A stretch of 64,000 nt of DNA from Nesterenkonia xinjiangensis (GCF_013410745.1 NZ_JACCFY010000001.1:1240001-1304000); one strand, 5' to 3'; shown: positions 43,285 to 52,508, counted from the first letter of the stretch. The notes: generated from the sequence alone by a model not told the origin. Program-made: numbers and translations.

Positions 43285-44400
43285 TCACTCCCCCAGCGCC
43301 TCCAGCACCAGGGGCCTGACCCTGGTTCCGTAGAGCTCCACGGCCTGCATCATGTGCTCATGGGAGAGAGAGCCGTTGCCGTACTTCATACCGAATCGCG
43401 AAGCACCCAGGAGCTTCTGCGTGGTGATGATCTTCTCCGCCACGGTCTCCGGGGAGCCCACGTAGAGCGAGCCGTGGGCGACCTCCTGTTCGAACTGGTC
43501 CCGCCCTGGCCGCCCGGTCCCCCAGCCGCGCTCGGCACCGATGGTCGCCATCGAGTCTGCCCAGGAAGGGTAGAAGATCTCGCGGGCCTGCTCGTCGGTC
43601 TCGGCCACGAAGCCGTGGGAGTGCACCGCGATCCGCCGGGCGCCGTCGTGCCCGAACTCGCGCAGCGCCCGGTGGTAGAGCTCCACCAGCGGGGCGAAGC
43701 GACCCGGGGCGCCGCCGATGATCGCCAGCTCGAGGCCGACGCCGAGCCTCGCTGCCCGCACCACCGACCCCGGGGTCCCACCGACGGCGATCCAGGTGGG
43801 TAGGCCGAACTCATGCTCGGTGGTGGGGAAGATCCGCTGGGACGTCAGCCCGGCCCGTGTGGTCCCGCTCCAGGTGACCGCCTTCTCCTGGCGCAGTTCG
43901 GTGAACAGCTCGGCCTTCTCGTCGAAGAGCTTCTCGTAGTCGGAGAGGTCGTAGCCGAAGAGCGGGTAGGACTCGATGAACGAGCCGCGGCCCAGCGAGA
44001 CCTCTGCGCGGCCTCCGGTGAGACCGTCGATGGTGGCGAATCGCTGGTAGACGCGGACCGGATCGTCGGAGGAGAGCACGGTCACCGCGGAGATGAGCTT
44101 CATCCGTTCCGTGGTGGAGCCGATGGCGGAGAGCACGACGTCGGGGGCTGAGATCGCGTAGTCAGGTCGGTGATGCTCCCCGATCCCGAAGACGTCGACG
44201 CCGACCCGGTCGGCCAGCTGCGCCTCGGCGAGGACATGGCGCAAGACCTCCGGATGGGAGAGCCGACGGTCGCCGTCGGGGGTCGAGGTGACGTCGCCGA
44301 AGGTGTGCAGGCCCAGCTCGAACTGCGGGCTGTGGCGCTCGGTGCTGATGGCGGAGCGCTCGGCGCTGGGGCCTGCGCTGGTACTGGGGCTGAGACTCAT
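43285..44400 (-). CDS. LLM class flavin-dependent oxidoreductase
   Basis: This 371-residue luciferase-like protein folds as a TIM barrel that uses FMN or F420. Visible landmarks are GIGEHHRPDYAISAPDVVLSA trimmed, LISAVTVLSSDDPVRVYQRF, GRAEVSLGRGSF and the C-terminal GSPETVAEKI. Such enzymes oxidise aldehydes, alkanes, sulfonates or drugs. No reductase partner lies next to it. The first 25 residues are Ser-rich and not conserved in the family, so the true start may be further in. An A/T-rich imperfect palindrome (44437-44452) precedes the gene. Confidence 0.88.
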   Translation of the reverse strand: MSLSPSTSAGPSAERSAISTERHSPQFELGLHTFGDVTSTPDGDRRLSHPEVLRHVLAEAQLADRVGVDVFGIGEHHRPDYAISAPDVVLSAIGSTTERMKLISAVTVLSSDDPVRVYQRFATIDGLTGGRAEVSLGRGSFIESYPLFGYDLSDYEKLFDEKAELFTELRQEKAVTWSGTTRAGLTSQRIFPTTEHEFGLPTWIAVGGTPGSVVRAARLGVGLELAIIGGAPGRFAPLVELYHRALREFGHDGARRIAVHSHGFVAETDEQAREIFYPSWADSMATIGAERGWGTGRPGRDQFEQEVAHGSLYVGSPETVAEKIITTQKLLGASRFGMKYGNGSLSHEHMMQAVELYGTRVRPLVLEALGE

Positions 44401-44436
44401 GTCGGGGTCAACCGCAGAGGCCGCCGCACCATTCCT

Positions 44437-44452
44437 TGAAATTTGAAATTCA
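44437..44452. promoter_or_regulatory. A/T-rich imperfect palindrome before the LLM gene
   Basis: TGAAATTTGAAATTCA stands out in a GC-rich gap, with TTGAAAT/TGAAATT repeated twice. It may be a promoter element or an operator for the LLM gene. It is a weak prediction. Confidence 0.3.
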
Positions 44453-44504
44453 TGATCGACGGATGCCCTGATCCCCGGAATCGTCGATGTGCCCGCCGAC
44501 CAGG

Positions 44505-44510
44505 TATAGT
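44505..44510 (+). promoter_or_regulatory. Candidate -10 box (TATAGT) of the DEAD-box helicase gene
   Basis: TATAGT lies about 190 nt before the chosen helicase start, so the mRNA would carry a leader of roughly 180 nt. Long leaders are common for cold-induced helicases. If translation starts at an in-frame ATG at 44532 instead, the leader is about 15 nt. Confidence 0.45.
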
Positions 44511-44693
44511 GGGAGACCTTGCGAACTCTTCATGGGTTCCCTGCGTCGCCAGGACGCCTCGCCCTCTGGAGCCGAACCGGCCCACGGCCCTGATGCCTCT
44601 CTCACGGCGACCGAGAGCACCGACCGGTGCTCCCGCCACTCAGCCAGTCCTGGCACTCGACGCCCCCGTGGCCCCGAGCCGCCCCCTGGCGCC

Positions 44694-46196
44694 ATGAAAG
44701 GCCCTGTCACAGCTTTGTCACACACCACCTTCACCGAACTCGGCGTGCCCGCACCCATCGTCAAGACGCTGGCCGCGGACGGCAAGTTCACCGCTTTCCC
44801 GATCCAGCAGGACACTCTGCCCGACACGCTGACCGGCCGCGACGTGCTCGGTCGCGGCAAGACCGGCTCCGGCAAGACGCTGGCCTTCGCCATTCCGATG
44901 ATCGCCCGTCTCGGAGAGTCCGACGGCGCCCGCCGCCGTGCTCGCCGACCCCGCGGGCTGGTGCTGGCTCCCACCCGTGAGCTGGCCACCCAGATCGACG
45001 CGGTCCTGCAGCCGCTGGCCGCCGCCTATGGCATGCGCACCACCACCATCTACGGCGGCATCAGCCAGAAGCGCCAGGTCGACGCGCTCAACGGCGGCGT
45101 GGACATCGTCGTCGCCTGCCCCGGACGCCTGGAGGACCTGCTGCAGCAGCAGGCGCTCAGCCTGGACGCCGTGGAGGTCACCGTCCTGGACGAGGCCGAC
45201 CACATGGCCGACCTCGGCTTCCTGCCGGGCGTGACCCGGATCCTGAAGAAGACTCCGGAGCACGGCCAGCGGATGTTCTTCTCCGCCACGCTGGACAACG
45301 GCGTGGACAAGCTGGTGCGCCAGTTCCTCCACAACGAGATCCTGCACTCGGTGGACGACCCCACCTCGCACGTCTCGGCGATGACCCACCACGTCTTCGA
45401 GGTGGACCCGGACGACAAGAAGACCCTGGTCCAGCAGCTGGCCTCCGGCACCGGCCGACGGATCCTGTTCACCCGCACCAAGCACCAGGCGAAGAAGCTC
45501 GCCAAGCAGCTCACCTCGCAGGGCGTCCCCGCCGTGGACCTGCACGGCAACCTGTCGCAGAACCAGCGGGACCGCAACCTGGCCTCCTTCGGGCAGGGCG
45601 GGGTGCGCGTGCTGGTGGCCACCGACGTCGCCGCCCGCGGCGTCCACGTGGACGGCATCGAGCTGGTGGTGCACGTGGACCCGCCTGCTGAGCACAAGGC
45701 CTACCTGCACCGCTCCGGCCGCACGGCCCGCGCCGGCAGCGCCGGTGACGTGGTCACTGTGATGCTGCCTGAGCAGCGCCGGGACACGCAGACCCTGCTG
45801 AAGAAGGCCGCCATCAAGGTCACTCCGCAGGCGGTCTCCCCGAACTCGGAGGCCGTGTCTGCGCTGGTGGGCGAGGTGGCCGAGCACGTCGAGCCACAGG
45901 CCCACCCGCAGGGCGGCGGCCAGCAGCCCTCTCGCCGCGGCGGCGGTTCGAACAACGCAGGGCGCGGTCGTGGCCGATCCGGCGGCGGCTCCGGCCGCGG
46001 CCCCGCACGGGGTGGCCGGCGCGACGGCGGAACCCGCGGCGGCGACGCCGACTCGCGCGGCAGCCGCGGGCAGGGCTCGACCCGCCGCAGCGCAGCACCG
46101 CAGCGCTCGGAGTCGGGCCCCGCGTCCCGTCCCGCCGCTGCTCGCCGCGGTCCGCGCCGGGCCAGCGCCCCGGCCGGCACTCCCGGCTCGCGCTGA
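44694..46196 (+). CDS. DEAD-box ATP-dependent RNA helicase
   Basis: This protein of about 500 residues unwinds RNA duplexes. Motifs are clear: Q motif (TFTELGVP then FPIQQDTLP), Walker A GRGKTGSGKT, APTRELATQ, VLDEADHM (the DEAD box), SATL, and HRSGRTARAG. The last 120 residues are Arg/Gly/Ser-rich, a nonspecific RNA-binding tail typical of RhlE/CsdA-like helicases. The ATG at 44694 is the closest start to the conserved region. In-frame ATGs at 44532 and 44487 would add low-complexity residues. Roles in ribosome assembly or cold adaptation are usual. Confidence 0.92.
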   Translation: MKGPVTALSHTTFTELGVPAPIVKTLAADGKFTAFPIQQDTLPDTLTGRDVLGRGKTGSGKTLAFAIPMIARLGESDGARRRARRPRGLVLAPTRELATQIDAVLQPLAAAYGMRTTTIYGGISQKRQVDALNGGVDIVVACPGRLEDLLQQQALSLDAVEVTVLDEADHMADLGFLPGVTRILKKTPEHGQRMFFSATLDNGVDKLVRQFLHNEILHSVDDPTSHVSAMTHHVFEVDPDDKKTLVQQLASGTGRRILFTRTKHQAKKLAKQLTSQGVPAVDLHGNLSQNQRDRNLASFGQGGVRVLVATDVAARGVHVDGIELVVHVDPPAEHKAYLHRSGRTARAGSAGDVVTVMLPEQRRDTQTLLKKAAIKVTPQAVSPNSEAVSALVGEVAEHVEPQAHPQGGGQQPSRRGGGSNNAGRGRGRSGGGSGRGPARGGRRDGGTRGGDADSRGSRGQGSTRRSAAPQRSESGPASRPAAARRGPRRASAPAGTPGSR

Positions 46197-46226
46197 CCCC
46201 TCCCCTCCCGCGACCAGCTCGCGGAC

Positions 46227-46297
46227 ATCGGCTCCGGAGTGCGGGCCCTTGTGACGGCGATTCCTGCCGCCATCAGAGCCCACACTCCGGAGCCGAT
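46227..46297. terminator. Long hairpin between the helicase and ArgP-type genes
   Basis: Perfect 15-bp outer arms lie at 46227-46241 and 46283-46297. Pairing continues inward for at least 7 bp with C-A mismatches. It sits in a convergent gap. Its GGCTCCG and CGGGCCCTT segments resemble those of the hairpin at 33809-33878. Confidence 0.75.
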
Positions 46298-46316
46298 CTG
46301 TTCCTGGGCCGGCCTC

Positions 46317-47201
46317 TCACCTCATCCGGGTGGCCGCACGACGCACCGCATCAGTGAGGCGGTCCAGCGCAGGGGTCCCGGTGGTCCAGCGCTGCCAGTG
46401 CAGATGCGCCTCCGTGGGTCCGATCTCCTCCACCAGCGTCAGATCCGGGTGCTCACCCTCCATCAGCCCCTCAGGCATCATCCCCTCGGGGATCATCCCC
46501 CAGCCCAGCCCGTGCGCCACCGCGGCGTTGTAGGCCTCCACCGAGGGGATCAGATGCGTCACCCGCGGGGCGGTGACCCCGAGCCGGCGCAGCCCGGTGC
46601 GCTGCAGGGAGTCCCGGATGCTGTAGTCCACCTGCGGCACACGCTCCCACGTGATGGCGCCGTCGGCGTCCCGGTGGCGGTCCAGCAGCTCCGAGCTCGC
46701 CACCGGCCAGTAGCGCATGGTCCCCAGCGCGGTGGCCCGACATCCGGACACCGGAGCCGGGGTCTCGGCCACGGCGGCCGCCACCGTCCCGTTGCGGAGC
46801 AGCTCATGGGAGTGTTCCTGATCTTCAGCGTGCAGGTGCAGTTCGACGTCGTCCCAGGTCGCGGCCTCCTGCAGCACACGTTGGAACCAGGTGAACAGCG
46901 AGTCGGCGTTCACCGCGACCGAGAGCGTCACCACCTCGGAGGCCCCCCCGCGGAAGCCCAGGCTGCGCCGCGCCTCGTCCTCGAGCAGCATCATCTGTCG
47001 GGCGGTGCGCAGCAGCGCGGACCCAGCCTCAGTGGGCTGCACCGGGATGGTGCGGGTCAGCAGCACCTGGCCCACCTCCTTCTCGAGAGCCTTGATCCGC
47101 TGGGAGAAGGCCGAGCCGGAGATCCCCAGCAGCGCGGAGGCGGCTTCGAAAGTTCCCTCATCGACGGCCAGCACGAAGGCCCGGAGGTGATCGGTGTTCA
47201 T
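46317..47201 (-). CDS. lysG: LysR family regulator, ArgP/LysG type
   Basis: This 294-residue regulator follows the ArgP/LysG subfamily from the first residues (MNTDHLRAFVLAVDEGTFEA) with the helix-turn-helix GISGSAFSQRIKALEKEVGQ. Members sense lysine, arginine or histidine and switch on the LysE/ArgO exporter. The lysE-type gene is divergent, with a strong inverted repeat (47223-47245) between them. A TATCAT box lies 8 nt before the ATG. The pair layout is that of Corynebacterium glutamicum lysG-lysE. Confidence 0.9.
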   Translation of the reverse strand: MNTDHLRAFVLAVDEGTFEAASALLGISGSAFSQRIKALEKEVGQVLLTRTIPVQPTEAGSALLRTARQMMLLEDEARRSLGFRGGASEVVTLSVAVNADSLFTWFQRVLQEAATWDDVELHLHAEDQEHSHELLRNGTVAAAVAETPAPVSGCRATALGTMRYWPVASSELLDRHRDADGAITWERVPQVDYSIRDSLQRTGLRRLGVTAPRVTHLIPSVEAYNAAVAHGLGWGMIPEGMMPEGLMEGEHPDLTLVEEIGPTEAHLHWQRWTTGTPALDRLTDAVRRAATRMR

Positions 47202-47222
47202 GGGATTCGATGATACGCCTCA

Positions 47223-47245
47223 CATCTGAAGCAGATCTTCAGATG
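47223..47245. promoter_or_regulatory. Candidate LysG operator between lysG and lysE
   Basis: Perfect 9-bp arms CATCTGAAG and CTTCAGATG are separated by 5 bp. The site is 22 bp from the lysG start and about 53 bp from the lysE start, where an ArgP-type activator would bind. Confidence 0.65.
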
Positions 47246-47297
47246 ATGAAGGATTCTGCGCTGGTGCGGACGCCGATCTCCCGGGAGCATGGAAGCC

Positions 47298-48032
47298 ATG
47301 ACCGTGCTGCTGACTGGATTCCTCACCTGCCTCGCCCTCATCGTCGCGATCGGCCCGCAGAGCGCCTGGCTCCTGCGCCAGGGGCTGCTGCGCGATCGCG
47401 TGGGCCTGGCGGTGCTGTGCTGCGTGGTCGGCGACCTGCTGCTGATCGGGCTGGGCACCGCAGGGGTCGGCGCGGTCCTGGAGCACGCACCCTGGCTGCT
47501 CCAAGTGCTGCGCTGGGCCGGTGTCGCCTATCTGCTGTGGTTCGCCTGGCGGTCCTTCGCCTCCGCGGCCAAGGTCCGTACGGGCCTGGACGTCGAGGAC
47601 GACCCCTCCACCGCCCCCGAGTCCGTCCAGGGTGCCGGGGAGCACGACGACGACACCCTCCCCTCCGGCGAGCCAGGGACCACCACCGCCACTCTGCCGC
47701 GCGTGCAGACCCGGCCGAGCACTTACCGGTCCCGGACGCTGAGCACCGTGGGCGCCGTCGTCGGGACGGGGCTGACGGTCAGCGTGCTGAACCCGCACGC
47801 CTGGGTGGACACCATGGTGGTGCTGGGCACCATGGCGAACTCCTTCGGCGCGGAGAAGTGGTTCTTCGCCGCCGGCGCGCTGGGCGCCTCCTGCCTGTGG
47901 TTCGCCCTGCTGGGCTACGGCGGCTCAGCGCTGGCCGGGCTGCTGAACCGGCCCCGCACCTGGCAGGTCATCGACGCCGGCGTCGGCGTGACCATGCTGG
48001 TGGTGGCGGGCCTGCTGGCCTTCGGCGGCTGA
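47298..48032 (+). CDS. lysE: LysE/ArgO family amino-acid exporter
   Basis: This 244-residue exporter has six helices: three at the N-terminus (LTCLALIVAIGPQSAWLLRQ opening), a polar loop of about 60 residues (roughly 95-150), and three at the C-terminus (SVLNPHAWVDTMVVLG, which carries the family NPxAW motif). It would remove excess basic amino acids, regulated by the divergent ArgP/LysG-type gene. An ATG at 47289 lies three codons upstream; I prefer 47298 because it gives the usual N-terminus. The acidic loop is longer than in most family members. Confidence 0.9.
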   Translation: MTVLLTGFLTCLALIVAIGPQSAWLLRQGLLRDRVGLAVLCCVVGDLLLIGLGTAGVGAVLEHAPWLLQVLRWAGVAYLLWFAWRSFASAAKVRTGLDVEDDPSTAPESVQGAGEHDDDTLPSGEPGTTTATLPRVQTRPSTYRSRTLSTVGAVVGTGLTVSVLNPHAWVDTMVVLGTMANSFGAEKWFFAAGALGASCLWFALLGYGGSALAGLLNRPRTWQVIDAGVGVTMLVVAGLLAFGG

Positions 48033-48066
48033 GCATCGATGCCACCACACCGCCCCCTGTCGCGAC

Positions 48067-48810
48067 TCACCGGCGTCGAGGCGGCACGAACTCTTCCCGC
48101 ACAGGCTGCGGGAGCCGCGCCACGGCGTACCGGACGGTGACCCGCTGGAGCCGCTCCCCATGCTCCCGCAGGAACGCCACGAGTCTCTCCTGGTCGATCT
48201 TTCCCACCTCACGCAGGGCGGTGCCGACCGGTTGAGAGACTCTCTCCGAGGTCTCCCCGGCAAGGCGCGCGGCCAGGTGCAACGCATCATCGAGCTCCCC
48301 TTGGCGGACCATCCAGAAGGTCGCGGTGACGGCGGTGCGGCGGCGCATGGGGTCAGCCGAATCAGCCAGCTCCTCGAGCAGCTTCCGGCGGGCCTCAGGG
48401 CCCAGCCCTTCCATCAGATACCGGCCGACGACGCGCGGGGCCGCGCGGTCCACCAGGTCCCATACGCTGAGCTGGTCATGGTGATCGAGGTAGAGGTCGG
48501 CGAGCTCCTCCCGCTGTCCCTGGTCGAGCCTGCGGCGGGCCCGGAAGTCCAGGATGCTCACCCCGACCATCCGCCGCTCGTAGTCCGGGCAGCGGAGCAG
48601 CTCGGGGACGAGGCCACGAGGTGACTCCAGGCGTTTCTCCCACCTGGCGGCCAGGTCGAAGACCTCACGCATCCGTACCCCGAGGGCCTCTAGGCCCTCC
48701 GGCAGGCGGCGGCGGATCCTGATCCGCTCGGCCTCATCGGCGCCGGCACACAGCTCGGAGAGGATCTGCGCGGCCTGATCCGCCGCTGCTCCCCTACCGT
48801 CCTCCGGCAT
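48067..48810 (-). CDS. DNA alkylation repair protein, AlkD-like
   Basis: This 247-residue all-helical protein belongs to the HEAT-repeat DNA glycosylases that remove 3-methyladenine and 7-methylguanine. The active-site segment WDLVDRAAPRV contains the conserved Trp and Asp (Trp109/Asp113 in Bacillus cereus AlkD). The RRRTAVTATFWMVRQG and RVSQPVGTALREVGK segments follow the family. GGAAGG precedes the ATG. Together with ogt it gives two alkylation-repair functions in this window, though the genes are far apart. Confidence 0.85.
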   Translation of the reverse strand: MPEDGRGAAADQAAQILSELCAGADEAERIRIRRRLPEGLEALGVRMREVFDLAARWEKRLESPRGLVPELLRCPDYERRMVGVSILDFRARRRLDQGQREELADLYLDHHDQLSVWDLVDRAAPRVVGRYLMEGLGPEARRKLLEELADSADPMRRRTAVTATFWMVRQGELDDALHLAARLAGETSERVSQPVGTALREVGKIDQERLVAFLREHGERLQRVTVRYAVARLPQPVREEFVPPRRR

Positions 48811-48834
48811 GGCCCTTCCTTCCCTCCTGGTGCC

Positions 48835-50370
48835 TCATCCGAGTGCGCGCAGCACCGCCTGGGCGGCATTGTGTCCGTTCATCCCGTGCGCCCCTCCGCC
48901 GGGCGGAGTGGAGGAGGAGCACAGCCAGATCCCTTCGGTCCCGGTGCGGTAGGGCTGCAGGGAGAGTGCCGGCCGAGCCACGAACTGGCGCACCGTGGGC
49001 ATCCCGCCGCTGATCGTCCCACCCACCAGGTTCGCGTTCATCGACTCGAGATCCTGCGGGGTCCACGCCTGGCGGGCGAGCACGGCCTCCCGGAACCCGG
49101 GAGCGTTTACGGCGATCTCCGCGTCGATCAGCTCAGCCGCCCGCTGCGCGGCGGGACCCTCGAGCCCATGAGGCACGTGCGCGTAGGCCCAGACGACGCT
49201 CTGCCCGGCCGGAGCACGGGAGTCATCGGCGGCGCTGGGCTGGGTGAGCAGCACATAGGGTCGCCCGGAGAGCACTCCGCGGGCGGCTGCGGCCTCGGAG
49301 GCACTGATCTGTGCATGCGAACCGCCCAGGTGGACGGTGCCGGCACGCGCGGTGTCCGGATGGGCCCAGGGGATGGTTCCGTCGATCAGGTAGTCGACCT
49401 TCACGATCGCGGGCCCATAGGTCCAGCGCCGCAGCGCGTGCCGGTAGCGCGAAGGCAGCTCGAGCCCGTCGAGCCGGAGAAGCTGGGTCGGGGTCAGATC
49501 GCACAGCACGACATCGACAGCCTCCTCCGCGACGACGGCACGCCCGCCGCCGGGCCCCCGCCGGCGCCCGCTGATCAGGTGAGTGCGCCGGAGCCGGCCC
49601 GGGGCACGCCGCACACCCGTGACCTCGAAGCCGGTCTCGATCCGGCCCCCGTGGTGCTCCAGCTCCCCGGTCAGCGCATCGACGATCGCCTGGGAGCCGC
49701 CGCGCGCCACGGGCCAGCCGGTGGCATGGCCGGCCGCGCCGAAGAGCACCCCGAAGGCCGCGGTCAGCGGATGGGAGAACGGCACTGTGGAATGGGCAGC
49801 CATGCCGGCGAACAGGGCCCGGGCCCGGGGGGTGCGGAAGAGGCGGGCGGCGACGTCGGCCGGCCAAGCTCCGCGCAGACCCAGCCGAGCCAGCGCCGCC
49901 CCACGAGCCACCACGGAGTCCTCGCTCCGGTGCCCGAAGGTCCGCAGCGGCGGCGCCATGGCCGCCCGACGGACCTCCTCCCAGTGGGCGACGACCGGGC
50001 CGATGAGGCGGCGCCAGGCGTCGTGATCGACCCCCAGCTCAGCGGCGGTCTGCTCCAGGGAGGAGTGCAGTAGGGCAGGAGGCTCGTCGTCGAGGGTATG
50101 GGCGGCAGGGATCTCCGGATGCGCCCAGCTCAGGCCGCGCTCGGCCAGACGCAGATCCTCGAAGGCCGGGGAGCCGACGCCGAAGGGGTGCACGCTGGCG
50201 CCGAGGTCACTGATGACGCCGTCGCCGAGGACCTCGGCCGAGCGCAGAGCTCCGCCAGGGGCGTCGGCCGTCTCGTAGACCGTGACCTCCCATCCCGCGC
50301 GCGCCAGCACGCAAGCGGCGGTGAGCCCGTTCGGCCCGGAGCCGACGACGGCGGCACGATGGCCGGCCAT
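48835..50370 (-). CDS. FAD-dependent oxidoreductase, phytoene-desaturase-like
   Basis: This 511-residue flavoprotein has the N-terminal FAD-binding motif AAVVGSGPNGLTAACVLARA followed by YETADAPGGALRS, and the C-terminal SSTPPGGGAHGMNGHNAA motif of the CrtI/PYROXD2 group. It is not beside carotenoid genes, so a desaturase or amine-oxidase-like role with an unknown substrate is safest. It begins 1 bp after the YbaK gene's stop and has GGGGAGGG upstream inside that gene, so the two are co-transcribed. Confidence 0.85.
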   Translation of the reverse strand: MAGHRAAVVGSGPNGLTAACVLARAGWEVTVYETADAPGGALRSAEVLGDGVISDLGASVHPFGVGSPAFEDLRLAERGLSWAHPEIPAAHTLDDEPPALLHSSLEQTAAELGVDHDAWRRLIGPVVAHWEEVRRAAMAPPLRTFGHRSEDSVVARGAALARLGLRGAWPADVAARLFRTPRARALFAGMAAHSTVPFSHPLTAAFGVLFGAAGHATGWPVARGGSQAIVDALTGELEHHGGRIETGFEVTGVRRAPGRLRRTHLISGRRRGPGGGRAVVAEEAVDVVLCDLTPTQLLRLDGLELPSRYRHALRRWTYGPAIVKVDYLIDGTIPWAHPDTARAGTVHLGGSHAQISASEAAAARGVLSGRPYVLLTQPSAADDSRAPAGQSVVWAYAHVPHGLEGPAAQRAAELIDAEIAVNAPGFREAVLARQAWTPQDLESMNANLVGGTISGGMPTVRQFVARPALSLQPYRTGTEGIWLCSSSTPPGGGAHGMNGHNAAQAVLRALG

Positions 50371-50371
50371 C

Positions 50372-50920
50372 TCAGGCGCCCTCCCCGGATTCAGCGTCGG
50401 CCGCCTCCGGCTCCACCGGGCTGGAGGTGCCGCCCGTCAGGCGCACGAGCTCGGCGAAACTGGTGCGGAAGACCGTCCTCGGGTGGCCTGCCGCCGCCCA
50501 GACCTCATCATGGGCGGCCAGTGCCGTGTCCACGTAGGTGCGCACCGGGGAAGGGTGCCCGACCGGGGCGACCCCGCCGATGGTCTGCCCCGTCGCCTGC
50601 TTGACCACATCCTTGGAGGCACGGCCGATGGTCCCTCCCAGCTGCGCACCCAGCCAGGCGGTGTCCACCCGGTGCGCCCCAGAGGTGAGCACCAGGACGG
50701 GAGCGTCGTCGAGCAGGAAGATCAGGGAGTTGGCGATCTGTCCGACCCCGATGCCCAGGGCCTCCGCGGCGGACTGCGCGGTGGTGGCCGCGCCGTCGAG
50801 CCAGCGAACCTCAGGCTCGATGCCGAGCCGCCGCAGCTCGACGGCCACCTTCTCCACCGCAGGATGGGAAGGCATCGTCGCAGCGGTGGCCGTCACGCCG
50901 TGTGGGGAGGTGTCTGCCAT
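50372..50920 (-). CDS. YbaK/EbsC family aminoacyl-tRNA deacylase
   Basis: This 182-residue protein has the YbaK/ProX fold, which hydrolyses mischarged aminoacyl-tRNA (for example Cys-tRNAPro). The family sequence NSLIFLLDDAPVLVLTSGAHR and the GVAPVGHPSPVRTYVD loop are present. A TACGCT box lies 6 nt before the ATG at 50920 without a Shine-Dalgarno, so the operon may start with a leaderless mRNA. Confidence 0.88.
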   Translation of the reverse strand: MADTSPHGVTATAATMPSHPAVEKVAVELRRLGIEPEVRWLDGAATTAQSAAEALGIGVGQIANSLIFLLDDAPVLVLTSGAHRVDTAWLGAQLGGTIGRASKDVVKQATGQTIGGVAPVGHPSPVRTYVDTALAAHDEVWAAAGHPRTVFRTSFAELVRLTGGTSSPVEPEAADAESGEGA

Positions 50921-50926
50921 GTTCCC

Positions 50927-50932
50927 AGCGTA
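50927..50932 (-). promoter_or_regulatory. Candidate -10 box (TACGCT), leaderless YbaK mRNA
   Basis: TACGCT on the minus strand is followed by 6 nt (GGGAAC) and ATG at 50920. Confidence 0.45.
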
Positions 50933-51006
50933 GTCGGGGCCTCGGACGGATACGACCACCCGTTCTCAGCCGCGGCCTCGCCGAGGGCACCCGCCTCCCG
51001 CCGGAG

Positions 51007-52260
51007 TCACGGGATCACCGCGTCCGGACGGTTCTCCATCGCAGCGCGGTTCACCGAGGCGATGCTCCAGGCGGTCTCGCGCGGGGAGACGCCCACCCGG
51101 TCGGCTTCAGCCAGCAGCCGTGCCACCTTCGCGCGCATCTCCAGGTGAAGCCGCTCGAACGAGTCCCGTGGATCGGTGCCGACCTCGCCGAAGAGCATCC
51201 ACCAGGCCCAGGCCGCGGCGCCGGTGTTGGCCACCACGTCGGGAATCACCATCACTCCGCGCCGGGCGAGCAGCTCCTCGGCCTCCCTGGTCACTCCCGT
51301 GTTCGCAGCCTCCACGATCACCGAGGCGACCACATCTCCGGCGTTCTCCGGGCGGATCGCATAGGAGATGGCCGCCGGGACCAGGATGTCGGCGTCTGCC
51401 GCCAACACTGCATCCCGTGGCAGCAGGGTCACATGCGCGGGGACCCCTTCCCGATCGATCACGCCGTAGTCGTCCCTCAGGTCCAGCAGGGCGGGCACAT
51501 CGAGGCCGGCCGGGTCGTACAGGGTGCCGCTGACATCCGCCATGGCCACGACTCGGGCTCCTGCCGCGTGGAGATAGTAAGCGGCCGCTCCACCCATCGT
51601 CCCCACGCCCTGCACCGCCACATCGGTCGCCCCACGGCTCCAGCCGCGGTGCTGCACGACGCCCAGGCATGCCTCGGCCACACCGTAGCCGCCGATGACG
51701 TCGCTCAGGACGCAGCCGTCCTCGGTGCGGATCTCCAGGCCCGCACGCACTCGCTCCAGAGTGGCGCCCGGGTCGATGGAACGCTGGATCGCGGCATGGA
51801 AGCTCTGTCCCAGGCCGGCGGCGGCGAAGGCCTCATCGATGCGCTGCTGGGTCACGCCCAGGTCCTCCGCGGTGACCCAGTGAGCGTCGAGCCACGGCTT
51901 CATCTCCGTGAAGAAGCGGCCCAGCACGCCGGGCGCACGGGGATCCGTGGGATCGAAGTCGATGCCACCTTTGGCTCCTCCCACCGGGAGGCCGAAGACC
52001 GCCGTCTTCGCGGCCATTCCGCGGGCCAGATCCTCCACTTCGCCCAGTGTGCAGCCCTGGCGCATCCGGGTGCCTCCGGTGGCCAGGCCGGCCGTCAGCG
52101 AATGGACCACCAGGTAGCCCTCGGCCCCCGTCTCGGGGTCCGTCCAGAGCACCCGCCGGTAGGGCTCGGCATCCCGTGGCGCTCGGCCGATGCCGCGGTC
52201 GAGGACTGGGTTGCCATCATCTGCGGGGTTCTGCCACCGCGTATCGAGAGTCGTCACCAC
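51007..52260 (-). CDS. Glu/Leu/Phe/Val dehydrogenase
   Basis: This 417-residue amino-acid dehydrogenase converts an amino acid to its 2-oxo acid with NAD(P)+, reversibly. The catalytic Lys lies in GLPVGGAKGGIDFDP. The nucleotide-binding fold reads VAVQGVGTMGGAAAYYLHAAG, and VANTGAAAWAWW matches the substrate pocket. Which amino acid is used cannot be read with certainty. GTG codons at 52266, 52260 and 52257 are all possible starts; GGAGG lies 5 nt before the middle one. A LysR regulator is divergent. Confidence 0.87.
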   Translation of the reverse strand: MVTTLDTRWQNPADDGNPVLDRGIGRAPRDAEPYRRVLWTDPETGAEGYLVVHSLTAGLATGGTRMRQGCTLGEVEDLARGMAAKTAVFGLPVGGAKGGIDFDPTDPRAPGVLGRFFTEMKPWLDAHWVTAEDLGVTQQRIDEAFAAAGLGQSFHAAIQRSIDPGATLERVRAGLEIRTEDGCVLSDVIGGYGVAEACLGVVQHRGWSRGATDVAVQGVGTMGGAAAYYLHAAGARVVAMADVSGTLYDPAGLDVPALLDLRDDYGVIDREGVPAHVTLLPRDAVLAADADILVPAAISYAIRPENAGDVVASVIVEAANTGVTREAEELLARRGVMVIPDVVANTGAAAWAWWMLFGEVGTDPRDSFERLHLEMRAKVARLLAEADRVGVSPRETAWSIASVNRAAMENRPDAVIP

Positions 52261-52508
52261 GATCACCTCCAGGTCAGCCGATGAGATCCACTGGGTCGGG
52301 CTCCGCCGCTGGAGCGGTCCTGCACCCGTTCTCTCACTCTGAGGCGTGGCCGATGCCCCCGTCCATACCCTTCACGTGCGGGTTCATGCACAGGACCGTT
52401 CAGTTCTCCTGCACTGCCGCCCTCGACCGCGTGCCCTCACCTCAGCGGTGTCGAGAATCGGTGTCGAGAGTCGGTGTGCAGAAAGGCCTCATGACGACCC
52501 TGTGCCGG

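Noticed and set aside
44487-44693. N-terminal extension of the DEAD-box helicase
   Set aside because: The extra residues are low-complexity and lie upstream of the Q motif where homologues begin; the stretch reads better as an mRNA leader. It is kept as an alternative in the feature note.
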